DNA of 64,000 nt, from the NCBI GenBank assembly GCA_014218235.1, contig CM024755.1, forward strand, positions 101,970,948-102,034,947. The letters are read 5' to 3'. Numbering within the stretch: position 1 is the first letter of the stretch; the number at the start of each line of letters is the position of its first letter. The notes beneath the pieces are model-generated. The model saw only the letters and a program-made list of their open reading frames with translations. It did not search any database and was not told the origin of the DNA. The translations under genes and the position numbers were made by a program. The DNA comes from Colocasia esculenta (taxonomy: Eukaryota; Streptophyta; Magnoliopsida; Alismatales; Araceae). Positions 33,974 through 47,000 of this stretch are shown one piece after another.

Positions 33974-34421
33974 CTACTTTTTTTAGGACCAGAGAATTAA
34001 GCACCCTGCAAGAAATTGGAAACAACCACTAGTACTTTTTCTATTCACTTTACATCCAGTATAGTCAACATCAGAATACCCAACTAAATCAAGCTTGTAT
34101 AATTTGGGATACCATAATCCTAATTCAGATGTATGAGCTACATATCTAAATATTCTTTTAACTGAAACTAAATGAGATTCTTTAGGATCTACTTGATATC
34201 TAGCATGTATACATACACTAAATAAAATGTCTAGTCTACTTGCAGTTAAGTAGAGTAGAGATCCTATCATATCACTATAACTCTTTTGATCAACTTTCTT
34301 ACCTTAATAATCACTGTCCAACCTGGTTGAAGTGTTCATTGATGTTGATAAGGGCATGGCATTCTCAAATCCAAATTTCTTAAATAAATCTTTGATATAT
34401 TTTTTTGGCTGATGTGGGTTC
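33974..34421 (-). pseudogene. Copia-1 RT end and RNase H start
   Basis: The minus strand encodes MIGSLLYLTASRLDILFSVC and DVDYTGCKVNRKSTSGC, the standard copia region linking RT to RNase H. Stops occur toward 34310-34380. The piece is cut on the left by Gyp-2 and on the right by soloG. Confidence 0.88.
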
Positions 34422-37400
34422 TGTAGCACCCCGAAAATTCAATAATTGAAAATTTAAAAATAAATTGAAAATGATAAATTTAATATTATTAAAATAGTAA
34501 AAATGTATGTGCCATAATTGTATGTACAAAAGCACATCATAAAATTCCATAAAAAAAATCATAGTTCAATTCTAAATAATACTCCCTAATGACCCACGAA
34601 GAAATTCGTGCAAAAGAAAATCTGATTGGCCAAGTTTTAAACGTGTTGCGACTGATTATTCTAATTAAGAAATAAGTCAGAAATTTATTATCATGTGTAC
34701 AAAGTATGATCATAAAGTAAATTAAAAATGACGGGTAGACTTCAAACAACATGTATTGATAGCCCATCATAGGATTTGGACCAATGGGCAACTTTCGGCC
34801 CATGAATAAATTCAAGTAAGAAAATATCATGGAAATTCGTTGCTCTAATTGGGCATATTTTAGAAAGGGCAATTAGGGAAAAATCTAAGACAATTAGACT
34901 TCCATGCTAACCCAAATTCGTGCCTAACCATAGTAGGGAGTTTCTGAAGACTATCCTACTCAGATTGGGATGAGAATCCTCAAATTTAGGAAGAGATTAA
35001 CCAAAACTCGGAGCTTCCCTTTCCTAGTTACAATAGGATTTCTAAACAACCCTAGATCTTTAAATACTCATCATAGACCCCTTGGGGATGAGTTACCAAC
35101 TTGCTGGGGTCGTGAGGAGCATAGCTTGAGCACCAGAGGTGGTGGAGATCGCCCCCAACTGGAGCTCTCTTCCCCAACCTGCGTTCTGCATCGACTTGCA
35201 GAAGACTCCTCTAGGAATCGATCAAAGGTAGGTGTTCTCGCGCAAAACATGAACAAATCATATACCATGTTACAGCTCATCGAGTCTAGTTTCATATGCA
35301 CCTATTTTTCCCAATTTTCATCAAGCATGCTTCGAGTATTAAGCATTTTCCAAGAGTCGCGTATGATTAGGGCTTTTAGTGTTCATCATGTTCACGTATC
35401 CTAAGACCAAATTGAGTCAAACCAAAAGCATACTTCTCTTCTACTCGTTGTTCTCTACAACTTTTGTGTTCATAGTTTTGTGCCAAGAGCCCTAGATCCA
35501 AAGTTATGGGTCAAAAATACGTGATTGCAACATTTATAATGTTTTCAAGTTGAACCCTAAACCGCGACCACTCCAGATGTCGCATTTTAGAGACTGGTAT
35601 CACGATAGGCAGAACCATTGTGATTACTTAAAGGTGACAGCGTATATCGTCGCATTTTAGTTTCATTCTAACAGCATCAAACTGTGTGCTGCATGGTTTT
35701 CAGTGCACTCCAATAACGCGACCTGATGAAACGTCGCGATTTGACCCATTTCCCGCCCTCGGTTTTTGCACTTATTTTGTATTTAAAAGAATTGCATGAA
35801 CGTGTCGGGATGACCCATCGTGATTGTATCTCATCAATCGGTACATCCTACTGATTGCCTTTAACAGGACTGTCTTATATGTCGTGATTCTTTGTCATCA
35901 ATCGGTAATCGGTACCCTGTTCCGATTGCCCGTAATGCTACCATGGACCCCGTCACGTTTCTGAGTCGCCAATCGATACCCTATACCGATTGCCATGAAC
36001 GCAACCTTACATCTCTTCACAATTCTGTGTAATCAATCGATTGTTCATACCGATTGTCTGTAAATGTGACCATTAACCTCGTCGCAATTTAGAGGACCGA
36101 CTGTACACCTGTTTTAACTACTAGTGGCCTTGGAAATAGGCAATGATTGACTTTGTCGCAGATTTCTAAGCCTATCCAAGACCTATTTTCACATTCTTAA
36201 GTGTAAGTCTTGCATGCTATGTGTTATAGAAATATTGTTCAGTCTGTCCAGTGGCTTAAAACCTATTAACCCATGAAAAAGTCATAACAATCTGAAAGCT
36301 ATTCTAATTGTTCTTAATTGCTTGATCTATTCCTCTTGAGATTGATATGTTCATCTTGCTAATCTATCTTGTTAAAGTGAATGAATACCCTGTTAAAATA
36401 CTGAAAAATATGATGTTATAAATGCATGTTCTATATTGCATCATCATGTTACTTGCTTTCTGCTTTGTTTTAAACCGGTGGATTGTGATAGTGAGGCACG
36501 TTCTACACTACACTCTTGCACAAATAGGCAACCCTTTCTTGGGGGATTGGAAACTCTCTGTTGGTCATTCTGTACTGGCAGACTAGGGACCTTTCCACTG
36601 AGACCTCCATAAATCTCCATACTCCGTGGATTCTCTCATGGAGACCAAGTTGATTGTACCATTGAAGTTCCCTGGAGATAGAATGCACTTCTTTTCTCGT
36701 CTCTTTCTCGTGAGTGTGACTTTATAATCATGGACTCAAGCCATTAAGGAAAGGATTTAACTAAAGTGTAAATTGTGTCATTATGCTGCTGAAATTCTCT
36801 CTCGACCATTGTAATTATCATGAAATCATGTTCACATGACTTGTCTTTCTTGAAATTATCATGAACGTGATATTGAATTGTATACTTCTTGCAACTATTG
36901 TTGCTGGCCATGAATAACTGTGGGTATCTACATTTGAAAATAGTGACATGTTGGGCTCTAGTCTAGCCTCAATGACAGAAAGTCATAAATATACTGTTAA
37001 CCATGGGGTATAATGATTGCTGGCATTGCATCTGCACTGGGAATAGTGTCGTGTTGAATACTAGATACAATAACTACATACACGTGTCCTAGTGTGCATT
37101 CCAAGGTGGCATAGATCTTTAGTGCACATTAGTGGCTTCGTGTCTAATTACTGTTACATGTTAAAAGTTCTTGCTAGTGTGTACTTGCTTGCTTGCATGA
37201 TATGGTCATCCTACGTTCTTGCAAACGATTGACATCATGCGTTCTTACAATTAAATGATATCTTGCGTGCTTGTACATACTGTTCTATTGCTAGTTCTTG
37301 CTCGTTACATCATTCTAGATCTTGTTCAATCTAACTTGTTCACATATCGTGGTTATATGGATTTATCATTCATGCATATCTAGTTAATTGTGTCTGCCTA

Positions 37401-37887
37401 GTTCTAAATTGTTAGCCACTTATATCATTGCCCACACATTGAGATATAAATTCTACTGGACTACATTGCTCATTTCCTACTTTTCAACATCTTAGGTGAC
37501 ATTGAAGTGGAAGATGAAGGCCAAAACGTGGATGGAAATGCATCTAAGTGAAGAGTGTGTTCCAATCTCAGTGTCTATCATTAGTTTATTTTGAGAGTTA
37601 GACTATTTTAGTAAGTAGTGAGGTTACATGTAATTTTCCTTTTTATTGAGTCATGGTCCTGTAGTACAACATTGAAAGAGTATGTATTAGTTCTATTTTG
37701 AGATGAAATGAAGAGTTTGATATTTGAATAAAAGCTTAGTTATGTTCATTATATGGGCCCTATTCTTATGTTTGTGTTGATACACAGCTAATGCTTGCTA
37801 TCTGGAGGCTTATTTGTCGACTGCTCACGTCTCAGAATATAAATTTTAATACTAATATATCTACTACATAATTCTCGAGACGTGACA
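34422..37887 (+). mobile_element. soloG: gypsy solo LTR related to Gyp-1 LTRs (3466 bp)
   Basis: Begins TGTAGCACCCCG and ends CGAGACGTGACA, with exact TSD ggttc at 34417-34421 and 37888-37892 and no coding interior. It matches the Gyp-1 LTR in reverse orientation (for example the gcaaccctttcttgggggat block at 36528). TATA-like tttaaata lies near 35057 and AAAG/GTAGGTGTTC at 35224-35236. It holds a weak TCGCGA cluster (35555-35760) and CAATCGGT/CCGATTG repeats (35815-36060). Confidence 0.9.
35555..36060. repeat. CG-motif repeats in soloG
   Basis: First part: spaced cgcgacc, cgtcgcattt and cgtcgcgattt motifs. Second part: pairs of caatcggta and ccgattgcc, 20-30 bases apart, that are near reverse complements, giving short hairpins. 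Units are irregular. Confidence 0.55.
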
Positions 37888-38329
37888 GGTTCCTTTGTCA
37901 TGCCCCGACGCGGAATATCGGAGCACGAAGACAGTTGCAAGAAAAAGGTATAGAGCATATACTAGACATCAAACCATTGCACATTGAATAATACTAAAGC
38001 AAATCTTTCTCATTAATAACTTTTCAAATGTCTAGTTACAACCACTAATATCAGACCCATTCTATAGGGCCCAATTACATTGCAACAACAGGAAATAACT
38101 AACTACAACTCTAAGATAACATAATGACTCGAGGGTACTCCTGGCTTCACTCTTGGTCATTCCCTTCCTCGTGAGTGTATGTGTCATCCTCGGTCTCACT
38201 TGAGAGCACAACATCAAATAACGTAGGGTGAGCGATAACGCCTAGTAGGACTTAAATCTCAGGCTCAAGTAGGCTTTAAATAATTAACGCATTTAATGGC
38301 AGCGTATCTAAAGATAGCAGGTACAAGAG

Positions 38330-38530
38330 AGTCAAAATATAGCAAGAGATAGCACAACATGTAACAAGATAGAACAATAGCACGAGATCGAGTATAGTTT
38401 CCAAAAATAGTACAAGTAAAGAGTATAGCACGAATAGCAGGATGGCCATAGCACAACTAGCACAAGTATAATAATAGCACGACGAGTATAGCACTTGTTT
38501 GTCATTCTAGACATCGAGAGAGTATAGCAC
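38330..38530. repeat. Degenerate tagca-type repeat in soloS2
   Basis: Short repeated tatagcac/agatagca/gtatagcac units about 15-25 bases apart. They are the reverse of the tgctat-rich tract in soloS1 (17965-18140). No coding sense. Confidence 0.55.
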
Positions 38531-39544
38531 GTTTTGTGTTTTGATTGTCATATAGATAGTCGAGATAGATAGCACTTGAGTGTAATGCCAAACACTCGGA
38601 TCATTTAACTCCCATGGGCACTAGCACTTTCGGGCGCACATCCCAGGACCAGATCGGGCCCTTTATATATTGCCAGGCATTGGTTATATTGTATCTTTAG
38701 ACAATCAGTCAATGGCCAATATAGAGTACCAAGAATAGTTAAGAGCACTAGATGAATAGACGAGATAGTAGAGAGAACGTGAATAGACGAGCAAGTAGAG
38801 TATAGATGAGAGCTAAGGGTACATCACGTAAAACAATGAGTAAACAGGAGATAGTAACAGTTGCACAACACGCGCATGTCGTATTGGCAGTCAGGTGGAA
38901 TTCATGATCTTCCCGCCGGCCATGTTATGCACAAGTCCAGAGGTCCGACGTGATTCAAGGTAAGAGCGAACTTCTAATAGCCGTTTGGATCATATCGATC
39001 CCTAAAGGTGTAATGGGTGTTAGGGTACAACCGGCTCGTCGACCATGTGGGAATCCATGATCAGAGGAGACTTACGGAGGCCTTGTGCAAGGGTTCACTA
39101 GTCCGGTGAAAGGAATATCCGATGGAGAGTTCACCACAAGCCAAGTAAAGTGTGTATATAAAACAGGTGCTCGACGTTCTAGAGGAATTCTAGAACAGTG
39201 GAACGTCGATATCGGTATATAAACAACGCAAGAAACGAATACAAGTCCTTTAAAATAGGGCAATTAATATACTTTATTGTAATAAATTACCAGATACATT
39301 ATGAGATATTTTATGCCAGATTTTAGCCATATATGGATGGTTCATGTGTGTGCATGTGTAAGAGAAATCATAGATAGAAAAGAAGTCGTAAATATGTTTT
39401 TTAAAGCATTCAATAAAGCTCCATTTTAAAACTAGTGTTTTTACTGCGTGTATGACTGTTAAAAAGGCGTAAGAATTTTGTAGAAAGTGAGAGCAATAAA
39501 TTTTATGGGTTTTCATCAAAAATCCTGTGAACACGGCGTACCCA

Positions 39545-39720
39545 TGTAAGGATCGCGACAGGGTCATGATGAAACGCGATAGGGTCCTGTACGGGTCGCG
39601 ACAGGGTTGTTTGCTCAGGCGGCTAGAACGTGACAGGGTCTCCTGTCACTTTCAGAACGTGACAAGATGATGGTCGCGACGGCTCTGAGAACGCGGCGTG
39701 TCGAGCCATCGCGTTCTCAG
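39545..39720. repeat. TCGCGAC motif cluster (soloS2)
   Basis: Repeated gatcgcgacagggt, aacgcgatagggt, gggtcgcgacagggt and aacgtgacagggt units (period about 30), then cgcgacgg and acgcggcg forms. This is the most regular of the TCGCGAC clusters. Confidence 0.7.
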
Positions 39721-40859
39721 GTACTTCACCTGAGTTCGAGCGGGAAAAATGTTCTACATTGGATTGCTTGCCAACATGACTTATTTGGACACAGGGTACT
39801 TTGAAAAATCATAACTAATTACCTAGTCGATGAAAAATCACGAAACAAGTTGCAAATTAAACTAGACATGTAAGGGTACTTTCGGTAAATTGAAATCAGA
39901 GAGAGAACATGGTTCATATAGGGTTTGAACATGAGCAAGAACGAGTTATTCAGAACATGGCACAAAGAGAAAGATTGATTAAATTCGATCATCATGCTCG
40001 ATGAAATTTAGGGCTTTTAGGGGCAAAAGATCCCTAACAACATGAAGTATCTACAGCAAGAATTTTGTAGCATGGGATCAAGTATTCATAGAGATTTGAA
40101 TTAAACAAGATGTCTTGGGGTTATCATGTTTGCAGATCTTTTAAAATCCAGAACAAAAGATTGGCTCGATGAAAAAGAGGGAATCAAGAGGACTTTTGTT
40201 CCTGGTGATTGGAACTACCTACAAACGAGTTTAATTTAATTTTGCTCGTGAGAATGCCTACCTTTGACTCAATTTAACTTCTAGGGCTTAGAACTCCAAG
40301 AACGAAGGAAGAAGCTTGATGGATCTTCCTCTCCTCTATTTCTCCTTCTCCTTGGCCTCTTCTCCACGTCCAAGAACCCCTTTGCACGAGCTAGTGCCAG
40401 CCATGAGGGTTTCAGAGGTGTATTTATATAAATAAAAATTCATATTCCTACTACTACTCAAATTCCTCTTAATTACGAGATTTCCTAACTCCACATTTCC
40501 TCTCTTGCTTTCCAATCTCTAATTGGGTTAGGATAGTATCTAAATTCGTGCTAGACTATATGGAGTAGGTTTAGGAATCCAATTCCAACTCTAATTGCCA
40601 CTTTTATTGCTTTAATAACCCCTTTCCAATTAGAAGATAATTAAACTCCGAATTTAGGGTATTTTCTTATTATTCTCCCTTTGTAAATTCATATTTTTGA
40701 CCCAATAAGTTCTAGAGGATCCATTAAGCAAAGTCCATTACTCTCTTCCATTTAATGGGTTTTACTTAATACTCTTTTCATTGAATATCCCTTTAGCTGA
40801 GTTTTTAATTTATTATTTAAATTTTTATTTTTCTCAAAAATTCAGGTTGCTACATCCTT

Positions 40860-42954
40860 CCTTGCATTGTTTGATTTGAATCCCAAGGAAGTAGCTCAAT
40901 TCCCCCATCATACTCATTTTGAATCCTCCCTACCTCAACTTTTCAAAATACTTGCAAAGAGATTCATCAATAACTCCAAAAATGATATCATCAATATAAA
41001 TTTACACAATTAATGTATTTTGTGAACATGATTTAATGAAAAATATGTTATCTACTTTATCTCTAGTAAAATAATGATATAGAAGAAATGCACTTAGTTT
41101 TTCATACCAAGCTCTAAGTGCTTGTTTCAGACCATATAGTGTCTTATGCAGTTTAAAAACATGACTTGGAAAATATAAATCATCAAAACCTAGAGGTTGT
41201 TCCACACAAACTCCCTCCTCGATAACACCTTTTAAAAATGTAAATTCTACATCCATTTGAAAGAGTTTTAAATCTAATGCAAATGCATATACTAGTATAA
41301 TTTTAATTGCCTCAAGTCTAACTACTGGTGCATAAGTTTCATCATAAGCTATGTCTTCCTCTTGGGAATAGCCTTGAGCTACCAGTCTAGCCTTGTTTCT
41401 AGTAACTACACCAGCCTCATCCATTTTGTTTCTAAACACCAATTTGGTGCCTATCACAAAATGGTATGATGGTCTAGATACAAGGGTCCAAACTTGGTTT
41501 CTCTTGAACTAATTTAGCTCATCTTGCATAACTATGATTCAAGATTCATCAATCAGTGCCTCATTGACTTTCCTAGGCTTAATTTTGGAAACAAAAACTA
41601 AATAATCATAAGGAATCACATTGCCTCTTATTTGTACCCTTTGACTTGGATCACCTATGATGTTTTCCTTGAGATGACTCTTCTTATATTTCCACTCCTT
41701 TGGAAGATCTTCATTAGATGGTTCTTGTTGTTGCAAGTCTTCCAAAGGTCTGTCTTCATCATGATCTTTGACTTCTATTTTCTTCATTCCTTTTGTTATT
41801 TCACATGTTTTATCATCTGTATACTCTTCTTTCTAGGAAGAGGGGTTACTCTCATCAAATAGTACATGCATTGTTTTTTCTATAATCAATATTCTTTTAT
41901 TGAAAACCCTATACCCTCTAGGTTTAAAAGTGTAGCCAAGAAATATACCTTCATCAGATTTTGCATACAACTTACCAAGGTTTGACTTGCCATTGTTGAG
42001 AATGTAGCATTTGCATCCAAATGGCTTGAGATGACTAACCATTAGCTTCTTATTCATGTATAATTCATATGTCATCTTTTTCAGAATTAGTTTGATCATT
42101 GCCCTGTTGATTATGTAGCATGCAGTGTTGATTGCCTTTGCCCAAAAATATTTAGGAAGGTTGTATTCTGACAGCATGGTTCTTGCCATATCCAATAGAT
42201 TTCTGTTCTTTCTTTCAGCAATTCCATTCTGTTGGGGTGTCCTTGGGGCTGAAAAATTATGCTCTATTCCTTAATCTTCACAAAAACTTATGAACTCCTT
42301 GTTTTGAAACTCTCCTCCATGATCTGACCTAAGAGAAATAATACTAAACTTCTGACCCTTTTGAGCCAACTTACTGAATTTTACAAAGGCTTCGAAATTG
42401 TCATCTTTATTTACCAAAAATGAAACTTATGTGTATCTTGAGAAATTATCTACTATGACAAATCCATAATTCTTGCCACCCAAGTTGGTTGTAGCCATTG
42501 GTCCAAATAAATTCATGTGATGTAACTCCATTGGCTTGGTGGTGGTGACACAAGTCTTTGATTTGAAAGAGGTTTTGACTTACTTTCCTTTGGCACATAG
42601 TCCACACACTTTATCATACTTTGTACTAATCTTTTGAAGACCTTCCACTAAAACATACTTGATTAATTTTCTGATCACATCTAAGGTAGCATGACTCAAT
42701 CTTCTGTGCCATAATTTTGTATCAGTGCTCTTACTGACTACTAGGCAAACATCTTAATCCTTTAAGTCCTTAAGATGCAGAACATACAAGTTTTTCTCGC
42801 TGTGTGCTTCAAATATTACTTCTTCATTTTTGATAACCACACACATGGACTCTTTGAATTGGACCTAATGTCCCTTGTCACACAATTGGCTGATGCTAAT
42901 TAAATTGTGCGTAAGGCCTTCTACGCAAAGCACATCTTCAATTAACATATTATT
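40860..42954 (-). pseudogene. Copia-1 integrase and RT (SIRE-type)
   Basis: Read leftward from 42954: protease/pre-integrase link (GLTHNLISISQLCD), GAG-pre-integrase domain (LWHRRLSHA, then CAKGK), integrase core with SDHGGEFQN and TPQQNGIAERKNR, the FGCKCYILNN and SDEGIFLGY stretch, then RT from ARLVAQGYSQEE through HKTLYGLKQALRAWYEKL to YIDD near 40985. About ten stops and frame changes are scattered through it. The integrase DDE residues are readable, except that the first Asp box reads HMNLFGP (family form MDLFGP). Gag and the 5' LTR would lie beyond LTR-D and Copia-2, past the window end. Confidence 0.9.
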
Positions 42955-43049
42955 TGTAACAACCTAGATTTTAAAATCTTAAATAAATAGAAATAATATA
43001 TATGTATATTATTTTTTTTACTTAGTAAAGAGGTTTGATTAAAGGCACA

Positions 43050-43505
43050 CCAATCGATATGGGCTGGTCAGCAATCGATATGAAACTATGCTTATAACAT
43101 CAATCGGTAGAAATATAACAACAATTGATGTTGCCTCAGGGCAATCGATGTGCATAACAGTAATCGATGCTGCCTCAGGGCAATCGATGTGCATAACAGC
43201 AATCGATGTTTGCTTAAGGGCAATCGATCTTATAGAGACAATCGATGTCTAAGACAATCGATGTGCATAACAACAATCGATGTTTAAGGACAATCGATGT
43301 TGGTCAACAATTGATGTTTAAAGGAGCAATCAATGCTGGTAAACAATCGATGTTGGTCAGCAATCAATGTTTAAGGACAATCGATGTTGGACAGCAATCA
43401 ATGTTTAAAGAGGCAATCGATGTTGGTCAGTAATTGATGTTTAAGGACAATTGATGTTGGTCAGCAATCGATGTTTAAAGGAGCAATCGATATGGAGGCA
43501 ATCAA
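43050..43505. repeat. CAATCGATGT minisatellite in LTR-D
   Basis: About twenty-five copies of (g)caatcgatgt, separated by ttaaagga, tggtca or tgcctcagg, with a mixed period of 15-20. On the opposite strand it reads acatcgattg, the same core as the soloA array. Decay to caatcaatg and caattgatg is common. Confidence 0.88.
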
Positions 43506-43560
43506 TATATCTATTTGACTGCCAACTTTAAATGGTCAAGATACAATGTCGTTAGTCGAA

Positions 43561-43810
43561 GTGGGACTTCGTATATGATGAAGTTAGACTTCGGATATGA
43601 TGAAGTTAGGTTCGACTGATCACGACCATATCGCGCATGACAAAGTAGACTTCGCATATGACGAAGTTAGACTTCGAGTATGACGAAGTTAAGCTTCGAC
43701 TGACCATGACAAAATCGTGCATGACCAAGTGGGACTTCGTATATGATGAAGTTAAGCTTCGACTGATCAAGACCAAATCATGTATGACTTCGTACATGAC
43801 GAAGTTACCG
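43561..43810. repeat. Array of ACTTCG..CGAAGT palindromic units
   Basis: Six or so units of the form acttcg-tatatga-cgaagt, each an inverted repeat of 6-7 bases around a 7-base centre. They are linked by ttaagcttcgactgaccatgac-like spacers, with some longer repeat order of about 65-70 bases. Confidence 0.8.
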
Positions 43811-44007
43811 ATCATTGCCAAACTATAAAAATTCATGTTAATTATATACCCAATAAAAAAAAGGGGGTTAGTTAAGATAAATATGGAAAGTATTGAATAA
43901 ATATGGAAAGTATTGACCCTAAACCACAATTAAAACTGTGTCCAATGGGGAGTCCAAATTCGTTTCCTAAAAGTAAACTAAATAGGAACAGACCTGTTAT
44001 GGAAACG

Positions 44008-47000
44008 TGTGACGGCCCTCATTATACCGGTACGATTATACCAACCCACGTCAGTATAGCGAGAGTCCTCACAGTGGGACATTTACCCAAACGATACAAA
44101 CAGCTGAGATACACGCGAATATACAACAGAATAGCGGAAGTAAAAGACAGCTGTCCTCATTTATTCATCATCCACATTAAACATACATGAAATTCACAAT
44201 TAACATTAAGAGCTAAAAGTTCACATAATTTAAATTGATGAAATTTAAATACATAATGTCCACACTTATACATTCTTTTCATGATAACTCTAGTACAACG
44301 TTCAAATTACATACTATGAAATGCACAAGTCACAAAGAACTCCAAAGACTAATCTCTGCGCTCGGAGTCCGTCTCCACTGTCTCCTCCAACGGTGCCACG
44401 TCACCAACTACACCTGTACGCCGAAGTAAGGAGTGAGTCTAAAGACTCAGCAAGCAACACTACTCATAATATACACGTATAAGTCATAGCGGTTTCTACA
44501 TGCACATTCAAAATTTTCAACACATGGCATGAAAGTTTTACAAATTAATACATGGATCATGCTTTCAGATTTCTAAGAATAAAACTTACCTATCACATGC
44601 TCTCTATTCAATTTACTCATGAAATTTTGCCTTTAAAGAACCAAGACATGAGAGCTACCAACATGAACACTATGCATTTATGAAAGGAAAACACAACTAG
44701 CATGAGTTTTACATGTTCTTAAGCACATACATAGACATTTTCACATGCTTTAAGTTGCTGGTTTCACATGGTTTAATGGCTGTAAACCTACACATGAGAG
44801 CTACAATGTTGTTTAAAACATACCACGTGAACAACCAATCATGCTATCTTGTACACGTGCTCATCAATTATCTCTAACATGAATTCTAGACATTTTTGCA
44901 CATATAAACATGATGATAACAACATGAACTTACTGATTTCACATGGTTTCAGATTTGGCTCACATGGATTTCAATGTCATATTCTCACATTTTTAGTTTC
45001 ACATTTTCTTTACACAAATTTTCAATTCACATGGTTACACTTTACACATACACATTTCACATGGTTCACTTACACATTAACACATGAACACCTACACATT
45101 ACACATTACACATTCACATTTTAGGTGCCGTGACACATAGTCCAAACCACCAAAGAAGGACATATACACATCACATTACACATAGACGCCATCTAGGCAT
45201 TTCAATGGCAACTCTTGGACTGCGCAGACCGAGAGAACAAGTCTTCACCCTAACCAGTGGTACTTGTCCACCTCCAGGATTTCCCCCTAATGCCCTTAGG
45301 GTCACTTACACATTGAACTTTCTCAGGGGGACTTTTCCCTGATACAGTTCCACTGCCCTCTACGGAAGCAGTGTCACATTGGCACAGTTTCACATTTACA
45401 TTTTACCGATTTTACACATGGTTTTACACATATCACTTTTCATCTCATTCACTTTCTCACTCACATACACATCTCTGTTTTTCCTGACATGACACTACAG
45501 ATTTCAGGAGTTTAACACACAGTAAATTCACTAATCAAGTAGGGTTTAAACAATATCTAACCACCTTACGATAACATACATAGATTTTTACATTTCACAT
45601 GGAAAATACATAACTCCTTATATACTGGTCTAAATGACCTGAAATTTTAACCACATGCTATTTTCGGGTTCAAGGTCCTACCTTCAAGTTTTCAGTTTTT
45701 TCTGAGCTAAATAGAATTTACAGAAAATCAAATACCTATTTCGCATGCCATTCACAATTTAAGTCGATATGGAGTTTAACACCATCATGCATTTTTGCCA
45801 CTTACTGTCTGAACAGAGACTACTGTTATATGCATGATTTTGAGAATACAGAATTACCCTAAATCATACAACCACAGATCGATCACCATAAATCATTCTT
45901 ACATGCCTTTTTATTTACCGAACCGAATTTATTAGCAACTTATGCAAGCATGGACAATTTATCAAAAATTGAGTATACGTATACTGATCCACTAATCTTC
46001 ATGATCTGACAAAACTGAGGCATTCAGACTAGTCCTAATCATAAAGCATAAATTGGCAAGATTATCAACAAGTCATGCTTACAAATTCATGGGATACAAT
46101 TTTCTAACATTCACCAGCACACGTCACACTCATCCACACACCACATTTAACAGTATACATAGTGTATAGGGTTACCATATATCCTCATCACGGAAACCAT
46201 ACCGAAAATAGTTGTATAGGAAGGGCAGAACAGGTCACTGTTCTGTCCAGAGGAACTTGGCGGCGGTCTCTGGCCGCTAACTCAGTGTTAGCGGCATGGT
46301 CGATGGACGCCAAGCATAATCTCAGCGTCCAGTGACCTTGCCGTCAATGCAGGTCTGTGCAGAAACACAGACCCGAGCTCTCAAGTTGGGGTGAATTTGG
46401 GGGTCTAGGACACGAGGGAAAATTCATAAAAATTGTAGAATCGACCTAGACACATACGGGGACATTATGGTTAGGTCACTTGCCTTTTAGAAATTGCTCC
46501 AATGGATCTAGGGTGCTGGTGAAGCCCTCCTTGGGCAGTCCCAAGAAGGTGCAGAACGCCCTCCAAGATCTCCTCCCTTCGGGCTCCTGGATGATCTCCA
46601 CAGCAAGGAAACGTCGGGGAGGTCTTCTCCTTCAGTCCAGCTAGCTTCTTGTCGAGGAAGATGGCCGGATACAGCTTCAGGGGGTCAGATCTTTGGGTGT
46701 AAAGTGGGGGTTTTCTCACAGCTCCCTCTAGGGTTTTTCTCCTCTTGTTTCTCTCTTGCAAAGGTGAAGAGAGAGGTGGGAGAAGGCAGATCCGGGTTCA
46801 GACATATGGGAAGAGGTCTCTCTCCCACTCACAAGGTGACAAGATGGCTCTCAGAGCCGTTGGGGACAGCTCCCCAATGGGTGAGCTTTCTTGTTTCCGG
46901 AATTTCTGGCTCTGCTGCGCATGTAAGCCAGAGAAATCGACGTCCATATCGTTAGACGCCAGGATTAGTGTTGGCGTCCATGTCTGGACGCTGACACCAC

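Larger units (their letters stand above)
37896..40854 (-). mobile_element. soloS2: gypsy solo LTR, same family as soloS1 (2959 bp)
   Basis: The minus orientation begins TGTAGCAACCTG and ends GGGGCATGACA, with exact TSD tcctt at 37891-37895 and 40855-40859. It is colinear with soloS1 when reversed. AAAG/GTAGGCATTC is conserved at 40253-40265. A TCGCGAC cluster lies at 39545-39720, and a gctata/tagcac-rich stretch at 38330-38530 corresponds to 17965-18140 of soloS1. Confidence 0.9.

Noticed and set aside
43561..43810. loxP-like half sites (acttcgtata).
   Set aside because: The centre is 7 bases, arms are shorter and variable, no recombinase is nearby, and the similarity is explained by a local palindromic minisatellite.
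44849..45342. His/Thr-rich open frames in solo3 and the Gyp-3 LTRs (for example 50878-51117).
   Set aside because: They come from cacat-rich LTR sequence, are not conserved as protein between copies and have no start context.
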